Shown one piece after another: positions 1 through 12,900 of a stretch of 64,000 nt of DNA. Source of the DNA: Apostichopus japonicus (lineage: Eukaryota > Echinodermata > Holothuroidea > Aspidochirotida > Stichopodidae); the NCBI RefSeq assembly GCF_037975245.1, contig NC_092568.1, positions 8,505,001-8,569,000 of the forward strand. The letters run 5' to 3'. The notes under the pieces were generated by a model. It did no database searches. It worked only from the letters and a program-made list of their open reading frames with translations, and was not told the DNA's origin. Each line of letters begins with the position of its first letter. The stretch's first letter is position 1. The translations under genes and the position numbers were made by a program.

Positions 1-416
1 TTTTTTGTACACAGAAATTATATAGTACAGGGCCTTCAACACTGCTACATCATAATCTGGACACTAAAAATGATTCCCTGTCAAAGTGATGAAAAGTCCA
101 TTGGAAGTAATTATTGTTGTTGGTTATTAATGCTGACATTAATTCCACCGAAAGAAGTTACTTTCATCGGTAAATGCTTCTTCCCTTTTGTATAATACGT
201 TATGGTTTGTTTGCAGAGACTTTGACCCAGTCCTCATGAAATAAAACCATATTTTTTCACTTTGAAATCCAAAGCAACCGTCTCCGAAATATTAAAACAG
301 TACGTTAAACCAATTGCCCTGGACGTTCTGTCAGAGTACTGTACCTTCAAGGCACTGTGAATGGATAAAGAAATTTTACTTGAAAAGGCTGAAGTTCTTT
401 TGACTTCGCAACAATC
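1..416. other. Downstream flank of ABCD4
   Basis: Follows the ABCD4 stop codon on the minus strand, so at least part is probably 3' untranslated region. No second gene, recognisable repeat or clear poly(A) signal was seen. Confidence 0.4.
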
Positions 417-592
417 TCATATTGTGTCCAGACTCCAAAGGCCATTACCTTTTAAAGTCAATAAAGAATCGTGGAATTTCTTCAATCTTTCTCGATGTCC
501 GACGCTGACGAGCGTCGTACCCTGCGTGATGAGGATTTGATACAACTCCTCTTCCTGTTTGGAAGTGAGTGCACTTGTTGCTTCATCCAGAA
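417..592 (-). CDS. ABCD4: ABCD4 terminal coding exon
   Basis: Encodes [20 protein letters not shown] and then the switch-histidine segment [17 protein letters not shown], ending ...GLWSLDTI and TGA. The 3' untranslated region must continue into 1-416. I see no canonical AATAAA on the minus strand there, so the cleavage site may be outside the window or use a variant signal. Confidence 0.92.
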
Positions 593-3500
593 CTGTAGGG
601 AAAAAAAGAAAGATTAGTGTCAACATTTTATGCGATACTCAGGGAAATATCTCGTATACAGATGTATAGCAGGTTTATTGAAAACCTAACATTACCACTT
701 TCTCCTTTTTCTGATAAACAGAATCAGATGTATAAGAGATTTCTTCACATGTACACAACCATAGTACTTGCTTCATTTTTATGATAAAATCTTGGTATTT
801 TATTCTCTATATGGTAAGCACAAAAAAAAATTAAAATTGCTACGCAAGATGTCGACATTGAAATAGTAACCATGGTAAGTCCTGTGCAAGAGGTGAAAAT
901 AATGACTTGGCTTAATTGGCCATAAAGAACCGATTGAAATGGTTTTTAAACAAAATTTCAAATTTACCACATGAAACTGAACTACATTTTAATATTTAAA
1001 TAGAGCAGAAAGGAAAACACATAACATTACTTACTGGCAATAACAGGCTTGGAATACAAAATTCTTGCAAAAGAGATACATTGGGTTTCACCAGGAGTGA
1101 GGACATCTGACCAATTCCAGTCAAAGGGGGTATCTAGTCCCTCACATCTCTTAAAGATGTGCTGCAGGCCCACCAGATTTAGGATATTCTTGATCCTTGT
1201 ATCTTCTGTTGAAGTGCACCTCTCATTGTTTGTGTAAGGATATGTCACCTACAAGTATTGAAACACAAAATTTATGAGTATGGAGGAGAGTTAATATCTG
1301 CATTGCAAGTCACCATAGGGATCTTGTGGCTCTATCTCATAACACAGAGATGTAATGTAAATATGTAAATAAATCACTTAATAATGGGCCATAAATCCAG
1401 TGCCGAAAGCTTGTTCAAAGGCGCAGTCGAGAACTAAGTCTTAAAGATGAAAATATCTATACAACAGAAATGTCTTCAGCTGGGATTATTTAAATGAGGT
1501 GGCTTTTTTACTGAGGTTAAGTGGGATATTGTTCCAAAATATAGAGGCAGCGATTACAAAATATGGATGGCTGTGACATTGATTTTCAAGCCCATACACA
1601 GCGAAATTGTGTTCCTTATTTGCAGTCCACAACATTTATAATGGTACCTATCCTCATGATAACAAGAAAAAAGAAGATATATCACATTGCAAGGAGGAAA
1701 AATCAACAGCAAGTTTTACATTCCCAATGTCCATCTTTAGTCTGAAATATATTATTACTATCTAATTAAAGTACACATTTATTATGCTTTTCATAGCTTC
1801 AAGGTTCCATGGGCTGTATTAATAGGGTCTTGAAAACCTTGCAGGGCCTCAAACATTCATCAGCAGGACTCACTTTGCCCACCAGTGATTAAAAGCAAGA
1901 CATTAGTTAGGCTGGATTTGACTTGTCACTCATGAAGTTGTGGAAAGCTGACATGAGAATGAAATAATGTTCAATGGTATATCAGGTTGTCTAGTTGATA
2001 ATTAACATTTCTCTCTTTTTTTGAATATTTAGTTTTGCCTGAAAATCCTTTAGAATGCAGTAAATGATCACATGAAATCATTAAAAGCTGACTGTTTATT
2101 TACATCATATCTGTATGTAGCTGTTAATTATAAATGATAAATGACTGACTGCAATATTATATATGTATGTAGCTGTATGTAGCTGTTGTAGCTGTATGTA
2201 TATATGTATGTAGCTGTTAATGATACATGATAAATGACTGACTGCAATCTTATAGCTGTATGTAGCTGTTGTCGCTGTATGTATATCTGTATGTAGCTGT
2301 AGCTTTTGCTTGAATTGGTATTAAACGAACATTGACTAAAAGTAACAATCCACTTGATGAGTTCTACTCCTTACCTGTTCTCTCAGCGTCCCATCTGAGA
2401 GGAACGGTTTCTGCGGCACAAACATCACGTCCTCCTGGCTTATCGACATGTACCTCCTGATTTTGCCACAGTGTAATGGCCAGAGACCTCTGAGAACTCG
2501 AAGCAGGGAGGTCTTACCACTGCCGGTAGCCCCCATGATCAGCAGGCTCTTTCCTTGTGTGATTTCAAGGGTCAAATCTAAACAAAAGATTTGTTGAATA
2601 TGCAAATTTAGATTTTCTTAATCTTTACTGACATTAATTACAAATGACAGTTTAACAAAAAGCTACTAGTTTTATCAGATAACATAACTCTGGCAAAAAA
2701 ATTGTCATCTTTCCTATAAACAAAACCACAAAATAATAACTGAGCTATATTTAACCATTGCTATGAGTGTCTCTACCACCACCTGCTCAGACTTGTGAGT
2801 ATCTGCTATTTATTGAACCAAATCACAAACTTAGATAAGGAATAACTTTTCAAACTAAATTCTAAGATAAATTTAAAAGAATCCTTTTAAAACTTTGATT
2901 GCTTATGCTGCATTTAGCATTGAATTTTTAACACAATCTGGTTGTAGCATACTCTGTCTTCGAAAGGAAAGTTAGCAGGCACCCTGGCAACCACAGGTGG
3001 TAGTTTTAAGTTCCCCAAAATCACACCAGGAATGAACATTAAAGTCATCAAAGTCAAACTTACCAGATGGCATAAATGATACATCACATCAAGTTTTATT
3101 ATCTTTAACATACTTTTCTTCTTGATAACTTTCTTCTTGTATACTTTTCTTTTACGAACACTTTTTGTTCAATCAAATTTTACACATTTTGCATTTGTTC
3201 CTCGTAGAGATTCTATTTACAAATCTGTTTAGAATTGATCCAAACAAGAAGAAGAAACAAAGTGCCCCTTCTCCCTCCCGCACATCTCCCCCCACCACCC
3301 AAAAAAAGAAGGAGAAAACAATAGGATGATGGCGATCAAGTAATGCAAGCCATTGCAACCACAAAGAGCAGTAAAATACTACTTCTCCAAACAAATCTCG
3401 GAAACGTTTCTTTTTTAGTTATATCATGTATAATGTATAGATTGGTTAAACAAACTTTAATAATTAACAAATTTCAAACATTTATTCATGAAGATGTTCA

Positions 3501-6500
3501 CCAATGAAAAGCTGACTACGAGTTTATGATTTGCATAGTATATTGCACTGTAAATTCCAAGTATTGATTTTTATCCGAGTGCTTCTTTACTCATGTCTGT
3601 ATTTCTCTATCTTTGACATACAAACAAACAAACATTTCCTACTAAGAGCATGACAGGCTCGGTCACTATATTGATTGGCCTAATCATACCACTATTTAAA
3701 AGCTCAAATCTGTCCATGAAATTTATATTACACATACCTTGAACTAATATTTCATGATTGGTTGGAGTTCCTATGGAGACGTCTTCTAAATGGAATGCAC
3801 CGTTGCCATGGTAACTAGAGAGACTATGTTCATCGGAGGTGTCCGCTTCGACGGGCTCTTCCGATGAGTTGACTAAGCATTCCCTGTCTGAATAATTCAC
3901 GAGTAGGTTGTCTTCAAGCCCAGGTGGATCCGAACGGGGATAACCGGTGTCGTATCCCTGCTGTGAGAGGGATTGCGTGCATTCCAGTAGCTCACCGATT
4001 CTAGAAACCGAAATACCACATGTTTACATCTTGTAGACTTCACAAGCATCATTCAAGTCTAACTGATTGTTAATGACTATAACAGCTATGCCCCATTACT
4101 TATAAAGTAGGCTAGGTTAGGCTAGGCTGAGTTACACCTACTACAAGGGTAAAACACACTTTTAAGACCGGTTTCTAAACAGTGAATATCTAGACATTTG
4201 TTTCCCTTTAAAGCTCAACTGAATTTTAATAAATAGTACTGGGCAAGTATATGACAGTATAAACAGAAGAACAGTTTCTCTCAAGTGTCTGAAGTGTCTA
4301 TCCTCCTTTCCCCCTATTGATCCCCCATTCTCTTCCTACCCTCATTTTCCCCTCTATATCCCCGCCTCTTCTCCATACCCATCCCTCTGCTCTTCCCCTG
4401 CCACTCCTCCTCCTCCTCCTCCTCTCCCTTCACTCCCCCTCCTCTTATCCCTCTGGTTCTGACCCCCCATATTCTCCCTTACTATCCCCCCACACCCTCC
4501 ATTTCTCTCCAGTTCTCATTACCTTCCTATCCCTCTCTGGGTACTCATCTTCTCATTCCTTTCCCCTCTGTTCTCTTCCCAATGTTCCCTCCTATCCCAC
4601 TCTTCCCCACCTACAGCTCCCTCCCTCTACTTCTTCTACTCATACTTCATCCCTTCTCCTCCCACTTGACCTATTCCCGACGACATCTTGTCGGAGAGAA
4701 AATATTTGATAGAGTACCTGTGAGAGTATCCAGCAATATCTGAGATTTGGTTTGATAGATCTATCAGTTGAGAGAAGGAGTTGATTAGGTACATGCACTG
4801 GAAGGAAACCTGCAGTTAGACAAATAGCAAACAAAATAATTGAAACAATCTCCCACTACTGTAACTGGTTTGGTTTTTGCTTCAATTCCCTTTTGTTTCC
4901 TTTCCCTTTCGAATTGGTATACGAATGCTTTCGTGGTGGTAAAATCCAACCGACCTTGTTGGCCTAGTTTCTTCTACGACCGGGAACTAGTCAATTATGA
5001 TATACTTAAATATCCAGAACTTTGAGGCCTGAGTGGTTCCGGATTTTATAAATCAATCAGTATTTATATAGCACTGATATCGTGGAACAGTTCAAAAGCG
5101 CCTTGAAAGAGACAGGTTTTAAGCTGTTTCTTGAAACTGTTCAGTGAGTGGCAACGTCTGAGTCCATGTGGCATGGAATTCCATAAACGAGGGCCAATTC
5201 TAGAAACTGCCCGACCACAGTATCCATTGAATTTGAAGCGAGACTCAATAAGGAGTTTAGCATGCTGAGAGTGGAGAGAACGAGGTGGCTCGTAAAGGGG
5301 AGATGAGATCACACAAATATTGAGGTGTTTGCCCATGAAGGGCCTTCCAAGTTTATCCACCTGCTTTGTTACTATTTGCTCAATTCAATGTAGTTTTGAG
5401 ACCATCTCTGAAATGAAGAACTGCTTAATTCAATTTTCACTCGACCAACCGATTAGCGACCTATAGGTTCCATAATATTTCTGTACCACTGCCACCATAC
5501 ATTGCAATCTTACAGGCTGCTGGTGGCTTAAGATAATCCCTATTAAACCTAGCGTATAAACCACTGATGTAATCCAATCTCTTTTCATTTTTTACAGTTT
5601 CCCACTTTGGGATGTTTTTTTTGGCCCCAAATACAATGTCATTTTAATAATACTGCACTTTTATTTGAACTAAGGCAACAATATTTTTATAGTAAAATTA
5701 CATTTCATGTCATCATAGTCTCAAAAACGAAACATAAATTGAGCCATAAAAGGGTCTATAAATAAATGCAAAGTTAGACCAGATGTTGTATAATTTTACT
5801 TACCTTACTCATCAGACTAGCAATATCTGCATTGTCATAAAGTCCGGCAAAGATGGGAATAGCGACAACCACGTAACTGATGATGCTTCCGATGTAATCA
5901 AATAAATTGACAGAAACTGGAGGGAGATAAAAAAACATAAAACAGGACCAAAAAAAATATTATGAATATGCCAGACCTAAACTCCTGTCCATTAGTTCAC
6001 TGTTGACAGCATCAAAGTATCTCAACAAACCTCCCAAATGCTGCAAAAGCTTGTGTTTGATAGAAACTTCCTATTTCAAGAATTCTACCTCTTGATCCCA
6101 TTGAAGGGAAATGTGAATGACAGGAGATACTTAAACAGAGCTTGTTGCGTTAAATCATTTTTCAAAACCTCCCAAACGCTAAAAGAGTTTTGTGTTTCAT
6201 AGAAAATTCCTATTTCAAGAATTCACCCACTTGATCCCATTGAAGGGAAATGTGCATGACAGGAGCTACTTAACAGAGACTGTTGCTTTAAATTATTCTT
6301 CTTTTTTTTTCAAGCCTCTTGGGTTTTCTTCAAAAGTAAAAACTGTGATATGGACCAAACTTCACTTCTTTACCAAATGACCATTAGGGATGATGCACAT
6401 TTAATGTATCTATTTGATTTTGATAATATCATCACACAAAAACATTTTTCGATTAGCATCTATAGATCACAAAGAGAAAGTAAATCACAATTTTGTTTTA

Positions 6501-9500
6501 ATAAATCCTCCCTCTTCATCACTTTTTTCTTTAAATTAAAAACTTGAATGGTCAAGCTGATGAACTACATTGCAAGTTTAGATATTTACATGTAACATGC
6601 AGTTTAGTTTTTATGTTATAACTTGCTGACACCATGCTTCTGCTAAAGGTAAAAAATATTGCTCAAATATGGCTATATAGGTAATAGAGAGGTGAAATAA
6701 ATATAACTTTATGAACGATCTAGCAACACCTGCTCAGTGAGAGGACAAATAAATGCAGCAATAATCCTAAATCACTGAAAGCCTTAAAGCTAGGTAGTGG
6801 TAGTTTCTGATTGGTCGACTTTACAATTTAAAATGGACTGATTGTGCCTTTTCATTAAAAATTGGCTTCAATTTGATCAACTGCAGGATATGCCATTTAG
6901 GTTGAGGGAAACTTCAAAAGTTTGGGCGAATGATAGGAAACGGATTGACGTATCTTGCAAGATGGAATAATTTGGCATTAAACTACTGTAGCTCACAGTT
7001 GTAAATATAGATGGAAATAACTTCTAAGAGATTTTTGTAAACAGCAAAGACGTATGCAAGTAACACCTGTTCATAGCCTGTCTTGCTGTATGAAAGTATT
7101 TATTTCATAAAAAGACTCACTTTGAAGCCAGAATTCTCTGTTTACCAGGTTCATCTGTGTGTCCAATAGACTGGAGAGCTTCTTATCGGCTTTGATCTTC
7201 TCCACCGGTCCTGCTGTGTAAAAAGCCGCAGCCTCGGCATTAGTCCTGATTTGAACATGCTTAAACCTGCGGATAGTAAAAAAAAAAAACGAGCAGTGGT
7301 GAGAGCCTCTGTTTTTAATTATGATTGGAACTGGTACAAATTGAAAAAAAAAATAGAGAGGAAAAATCAATAAGTTTGGCTATTCCCCAGGATTCCACCT
7401 TCTCATAATAATAATGATAATAATACATAATTTTTATATAGCGCAAAACAAACTATGAAATAATTCTCGTAGCGCTTAACATAATAATAACAATTATAAC
7501 AAATGTGCCTTGAGAGCTGATTTGAAACCGTTCACAGTATTGCACATTTTTACATGCTGTGGAAGTGAGTTCCACAGGCACAGTGCACTGGATGCGAACG
7601 TTCTCAAGCCGAAAGTCTGTGTTTTTACTCTAGGGATGAGTAACATCAGCGATGAATTAGAGCGAAATGAGCGTGTGAATGATGGTCGAAGCTTAAACAA
7701 TTTGGTGAGGTAGCTTGATCCTACATTGTGCATTCATTTGAACACCATCAGAAGTAGTTTTTAGTTGATTAGTTCACGTATTGGGAGCCAGTGGAGTTCC
7801 ATATGGTAGGGGTAATGTGATCATACTTCCGAGTTCTAGTATCATACATCCATGTATTCACTTTTTGATAAATGTCAGAACGTGTCATGCACTTCACAGA
7901 CGAGCTGACAGAGTTCCCTCCAAAAATTCAACCTAACGATTGCAGTTAAGGTTCATTGAATTTGGGGATTCAGGTCAGGTCACTCCCATACTGGAAAAGC
8001 CGTCTGGGCACTTTCGTGACGACACCCTCCTCCTCTACTTCTTCCGGCCTTCTGCCTTTCTCAAACAAAACATCACACCTTTCCCCCGATTGTGGATTCA
8101 TCCTGCTTTGAACAAAGGTTAGCCTTTCGACGTACAGAATAGTACTTGTAGGGGAATTTTGACTTGACATATTCTAAAAATTGCAAACAGAGAGGTCAGA
8201 TCTTCAGGTCTCCGAATAGATTTTAAACTCAAAGCTCAGCCTTTAAAGTCACATATTAGTGATTCTTAAAGTATCATTAGACAACTAATGCCACATATCA
8301 ATGCTAGTTAAAAATGATAATGGTTAATTATACTGCAGGTTTTGCATGCTTTACATTCACCTCCACTTAATAGACAACTTACCTAAATGCACCCTCCTGT
8401 TTCTCTTGCTTGTAGGTGTAGTCGATAACAGGAGCCATGAGGAACTTATTGATGGTGGAACCAACAACAAAGTAACCATATATAACCAAGGGACCGATGT
8501 AACCAACACTAAAAGATGATAAAAAAAAAGACACTGTAACATTCCATCATTATGCTAGAAATAGGGAACGAGAGGGATGGGGGAAAGGGATAGTGAGGGG
8601 TAAAGGGGGGGGAGTGAGGGGAAAGGGGGAGAAGGAGAGGGAAAGAGAAAGGAAAGGGGTAAAGAAAGCTAGATATTTATCAAGTCATCTGGTACATATA
8701 TATCTCGTTTTATATCAGCAATAGATTGACTGATTGTAATAAAATACACCGATGAAACATACTCTAAAAATTGTCTTTCCGACTCACCTTTTCCAACAGA
8801 AATATGTGTACGTAACAATCGTCAGTGGTGATACGAGAAGGAGGGCAGCCATCTGACTAAACTGATTGCAGAGACGCTCAACATCCTGCGTAATACGTTG
8901 GTCTCTAAAATAATGTAATTAAAGGGAAACATGAAATTAAACTTGATTGCCATACAAACTCAGACACAATATTGTAATATAGCCCACTATATCCACTCTA
9001 CTCCTTTAATCCTCCCTCTTCTAGGAGAGCTACCGGTCCTTGGACTAAAATGTCACATCGTTACCCAAACCTGTAGATTGAACAATACTGACCACCATTG
9101 TACAATTTTGTGTTGCTACATGCACTCACGCTGTTGATATAATACGATGACAATGGAATTATACCAGGGGAGAAATTCTGAATGGAATTAATAATAATAC
9201 TTCAATAATATTTGATTTTTATATAGTGTGTTTACATGATTTATGTTTAACTTACGGATTATCGATGTTTCCAGCGCGTAGAATATTAATTTGGTAGTAG
9301 TTAGCACTCTGGAAGTATTCTCTGTGAATATAAAGCGTCAGTGACTCCCTCCAATGAACATACAGAATCCCACTGATGTACTGCTTGGCACTTTTGATCT
9401 GATAAAAGAACAAAAAGTCAGTTCATGTTAAACAGATATTTCATTACCATCCATTCTATATAAACCTTGATTTCCGATACTACAATGTTGCCCTGTAGAA

Positions 9501-11292
9501 TATACTCTCCATTAATGTCCTAGCTGTGTCCTACACTTAATAGCAAATTATCCCATTTAATATACCATATATATTATTTAACTTTAGTTTTGGAGGTTTG
9601 TTTCCTTTCACCAATTTCTCTCCAGTATATGTATATATTTATTATATTTAAATGGGGAAATCATTCTATAAGCATTGCGCTTCTTTTTTTCTCCTTTTCC
9701 ATGCATTTGTATAGCTTAGATATTGTACATAAATTAACATAATGAACGTTTTTTTTTCTTTTTTCTTTGTACTTGTCTTCCTAGATCGTATTGCATATCA
9801 AAATATTCGTTTACACTTTGTTAAACATTCATGTACTGTACACAATTGCTGGAAATAAATTGTTGTCATTGTCATATATTATAATCATATTTTATACAAC
9901 CTCCATTAATATTCTGTTGTAAACACCATTCAAGACCATCCTGTTTCTAGGCACTTTGTCAAAAGGAAAAGCTGCAGTTGCTCAGCTAGGACGAATCAGT
10001 ATCAAGCAATAGGAATGATCTCTGCAGACCTACACTGCCTATTGTGAGAAACTGTGGAACATCACATATTATGCCCTACCCAGCCTGCCCGGCTGCAAGC
10101 ACTGCAGCCCCCTCAGCATCCTACTATTGACAAAGTGCCTTTAAATAACATCCATATTGAATTATTCTGTTACTTACCCAGGGCTACATTATCTTCAAGG
10201 TCGGGTATGGTTCAAAACATTAATACAACGCAATTCAGCCATGCTTTGGTCCAATTATCTGCGACTGAAAATACTGAATTTCATGAAAATTGATTACTCA
10301 CCGAGGCTACCAGGACAATGTACATTATAGACTCGGAGAGAGTGCTCCAGAAACCTGCCCAATCCTTGGCTGGTAGTACATGGTAAAAGTTGCTGGGTAT
10401 CAAACCAACAAAGTAAACAGCCACTTGCTCTGCAAAGAAAGTGAATTGAAAAATATAAACACCACAACAGACTGATAGTTTAATATCTAGAGGGGTATAA
10501 CCGTTGGCAACTACAGGGGCGTGTGAAAGCCTTCTCCCTTCCCTAGGTCCCAAACTTTTAATCATAAACCAAATGAGAGAGATAACTTCTCTTTAGTCCA
10601 CCCTCAAAACCCTTCAAATTCTTTCAGGTTTACCACTCATGATGCCATATTCCTCAATCTAATAGACAATACCACAAGTTAACTTATATACTACTATTAT
10701 ATTTATTAGTCTTACGTAGGATGATGTTGGTGAGAAGGGAGGGAGCAAAGAGATCAAGATATTGAAAGTGCCTAAAAATGTACACCTTTGAATATATTCC
10801 ATGAGAAATACATGAAGGATATACCCATAGCTAAGTCACATCAGAACCCAACCAACTATTTTCATCATTGATTTCACATCATCAGGGTCCTTGGAGGGGG
10901 AGGGGGGAGGCCTACGGAAGAGAAGAGGCAGGGAAACACGACCCCTCAATAATTTTCACAGCAATGATATTCATGCTGGTATGTTACTTTCAGAGGCAGT
11001 AACTTCAGTGCCAATGAACTTTGGTATGAGATATGCTCCCCTCCACAAACTCAATCCTTTATTGGGGTCCCTAATAATAAGTGCATAAGTTAAATTTTGT
11101 ACGTCAATGGTTCCCATTTAGGGTGCACGGCATTGGAGTACATTCAAACGGAACACATTGACTGTCATCTTACCTCCAACTGCAACCACAAGAAGCAGAA
11201 CAAAGAGTCCGGATATTCTTGATAACAATGCAGGAAAGATTATCTTCAGAATATGAGCGAACCTCCTCAGGAAAACAGCATCAAGGCTATAG
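417..11292 (-). CDS. ABCD4: ATP-binding cassette sub-family D member 4 (lysosomal cobalamin transporter), 5' end missing
   Basis: Half-ABC transporter. The vertebrate protein works with LMBD1 to export vitamin B12 from lysosomes. Exons in transcript order: 11174-11292, 10302-10429, 9256-9398, 8788-8904, 8383-8508, 7121-7266, 5804-5916, 4718-4809, 3738-4000, 2375-2577, 1035-1248, 417-592; all junctions are AG/GT and phases agree. About 612 residues are recovered (human about 606). The membrane domain spans the first eight exons, with family-typical stretches [13 protein letters not shown] and [15 protein letters not shown]. The nucleotide-binding domain has Walker [10 protein letters not shown], signature LTPGE, Walker B/D-loop ILDEATSAL and H-loop VSVGHR. 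The linker in exon 9 is acidic and longer than in human. The first coding exon, which must end in phase 2, was not found; a nine-codon candidate at about 12456-12433 (MNNQPFAD...) fits the phase but is weak. TGA stop at 417-419. Confidence 0.93.
1035..1248 (-). CDS. ABCD4: ABCD4 exon with ABC signature
   Basis: Encodes a helical segment, then [18 protein letters not shown] and [14 protein letters not shown] stands in for the canonical LSGGQ; vertebrate ABCD4 has LSPGE at the same place, so the departure is normal for this subfamily. Donor A/GTAAGT; the final split codon joins exon 417-592 to read PVIAILDEATS (Walker B and D-loop). Confidence 0.92.
2111..2306. repeat. Tandem repeat with GTATGTAGCT core, ABCD4 intron
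   Basis: Two diverged units of about 93 and 83 bp. Each holds 'ctgtatgtagctgttaat' followed by 'gataaatgactgactgcaat', then shorter TGTATGTAGCTG reiterations, and a partial third unit follows. It lies about 70 bp from the Walker A exon. Confidence 0.8.
2375..2577 (-). CDS. ABCD4: ABCD4 exon with Walker A and Q-loop
   Basis: Tenth located coding exon. It encodes [18 protein letters not shown] (Walker A, P-loop that binds ATP phosphates) followed by [16 protein letters not shown] (Q-loop region), both close to vertebrate ABCD4. The acceptor follows a T-rich tract ending TTTAG and the donor is CAG/GTAAGG. It enters in phase 1 and leaves in phase 0. Confidence 0.93.
4296..4680. repeat. Pyrimidine-rich tract in ABCD4 intron
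   Basis: Nearly 400 bp of C/T on the plus strand (cctcctcctcctcctctcc and similar) with few purines, so the ABCD4 transcript is G/A-rich here. An open frame of 130 codons across it is low-complexity Pro/Leu/Ser and looks non-coding. Such tracts can form triplex (H-DNA). Confidence 0.75.
5044..5360 (-). mobile_element. 3' end of a CR1/L2-like non-LTR retrotransposon
   Basis: Minus-strand open frame of 98 codons containing [17 protein letters not shown] and [13 protein letters not shown], the usual C-terminal tail of CR1/L2/Jockey-type ORF2 reverse transcriptases. It is followed by a tail reading GCTATATAAATACTGATTG, typical of the 3' end of these elements. It is 5'-truncated, with the reverse-transcriptase catalytic domain missing. 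Inserted in the ABCD4 intron between exons 5804-5916 and 4718-4809, sense to the gene. Confidence 0.8.
6030..6307. repeat. Tandem duplication, 139-bp period, ABCD4 intron
   Basis: Two adjacent copies begin 'cctcccaaa' (6030 and 6169) and share 'cctatttcaagaattc', 'cttgatcccattgaaggg' and 'atgacaggag'. Differences are scattered substitutions and small indels. No coding meaning seen. Confidence 0.85.
7403..7733 (-). mobile_element. 3' end of a second non-LTR retrotransposon
   Basis: Minus-strand frame encoding [20 protein letters not shown] and [12 protein letters not shown], the C-terminal end of a CR1/L2-type ORF2, followed by a tail with GCGCTATATAAAAATT and a (TTAT/ATT)n run at 7403-7440. 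It differs from the copy at 5044-5360, so it is a separate family or subfamily. Lies in the ABCD4 intron upstream of exon 7121-7266. Confidence 0.78.
8569..8672. repeat. Purine (G/A) tract in ABCD4 intron
   Basis: About 100 bp of almost pure G/A on the plus strand (runs such as gggggggga and gagaaggagaggg). In the ABCD4 transcript it reads as a pyrimidine tract. Confidence 0.7.
9836..9890 (+). mobile_element. Possible LINE-like 3' tail
   Basis: 'ggaaataaattgttgtcatt' carries AATAAA followed by a short (TTGTCA) reiteration, as at the 3' end of several non-LTR families. No coding remnant was seen upstream, so this is a weak call. Confidence 0.25.
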
Positions 11293-12840
11293 CTATGGTC
11301 AAAATAGGAAAGAAATCTATGATGAATAATTGTAGATTCATTAAAATCATGTTTGTTGATGTCTCCTGTCTAACCTTATAATCAAGTTGAATGTTTTCTA
11401 GTTTTATACAAATTCTTAATGACCAATTGATATGTAGTATTTATAGTTCAACCACTTTATTTATAGTGGTAATGTGAATTAAAAAGGCTGGAAAAGGTAC
11501 ATAAGGATGGTGCCTTCTTGTAATAATCTATCAGCTGTAATTGCTAAATAATAATTCAAAGTTTGATATAGCAAAGTAAGTATTGTGTAAAACAGGATTC
11601 AAACACGTATTCCAGGAAACCTCATGTGCTACATACTGTACACAGCATTTGGCGGGTTGGCCACTGAGGTTGATGGACTTGACAGAAGTAGGTGCCGAAC
11701 TATGGGATTGCAAGACATTGTAATATATTGGTACCTCTAACTCCCCCCCCCCCCCGTCTCGATCCCACTCTGACCCTCCCCTTACATCTAACAATACCAT
11801 GCAATTGATAGCCAAGGCCTACTGCCTATGTCATGCAGACCATTAACCAGTACTTCATGCCTAAAGTTCCAAACCAATGCAATGGCAGACCTGCTAAAAA
11901 ATTTCAAATATTTGAATCTAGCTTGACTTCAATTTAAGGCAACTTAGAGTAGAACCAGTTCAGCAGGCGATGCCTACGCACCATAGTGCTGTTTGTTCAT
12001 CGTTGTTGCTGTTTAAATCGTTTGCCTAGTTTACTTCGGTACTTAATATTACTGTATAGTAATAGTATATTCTTATCACCCTACGTCTAATTTGTTAGCC
12101 TAGGTCGCAGCATTAGGTTCTAATTTTTGGCTACTGTAGGCCAACGTTAATTTAGATATACCTTTTCCCTTTCTTCGATTTCGGGGCCATTGCCACAATA
12201 TTAAGTTAAATGTATTCTTGGGCTCGCAATCGAAAAAGGATTTCAAGAACTGAGGTGGCAAAATTTGGAAAGTTTCTTTTGAAGAGAGTTCTCCGCTGGT
12301 TTCAATCCCTATGCGTGCATTACCGTACTTTTTACATATCGTGTATCAGTTTTGCTACTGCAGTTAGTAATGTAGACTAAGTTGGTTGCTGGTTGAGGCT
12401 TCGTCGACGTGAAAACATGTGTTTGAGAAAGCTGATAACATACATGTCAGCAAAGGGCTGATTGTTCATGTGATATTTTGCCAATAGCACGGTTAGAGTT
12501 TAACCAAGAACGGTGAAACCTGTTCATGGGAGAACGTAAGCCAAGCTATCATTGGTGATTAGTTAGTTCATGGCGAGGACAAACGGAAACTTTAACCTAT
12601 GGTATGATCAAGGGGTGTTATATTGTTAATATTTCAGAAATCAACAATGCCAGGTCGTGAAGGTCAGGAAAGGAAATTTTCGGAGGATATTGTGGTTAAA
12701 AGCCTATTTTATGATTTACAGCTTGAACTCATCACCTTGCTAATAATAGATCTGAAAGTGCACTTCTCGTGAGCCTATATTAGTTCACTAAGTTCAAACT
12801 ATAGACAGTTTTGGTTTGGGTTTATGTTAGATATGGTGGA

Positions 12841-12900
12841 CAGTGGCGTACCTAGAATAGTTGGCCCCCGGGGCGGATCCTTAATCCTTTGTCACCCTGT
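12841..12900 (+). mobile_element. One end of a hAT-like element
   Basis: Begins CAGTGGCGTACCTAG, matching the terminal motif shared by the elements at 31822, 32508, 45257 and 61555. No matching opposite end was identified with confidence, so the element is truncated or too diverged to bound. Confidence 0.4.

Noticed and set aside
2111-2306. CRISPR-like array
   Set aside because: Repeats and spacers are not regular, only two units exist and the DNA is animal.
4317-4709. 130-codon plus-strand open frame
   Set aside because: Pro/Leu/Ser low-complexity translation of a pyrimidine tract inside an ABCD4 intron.
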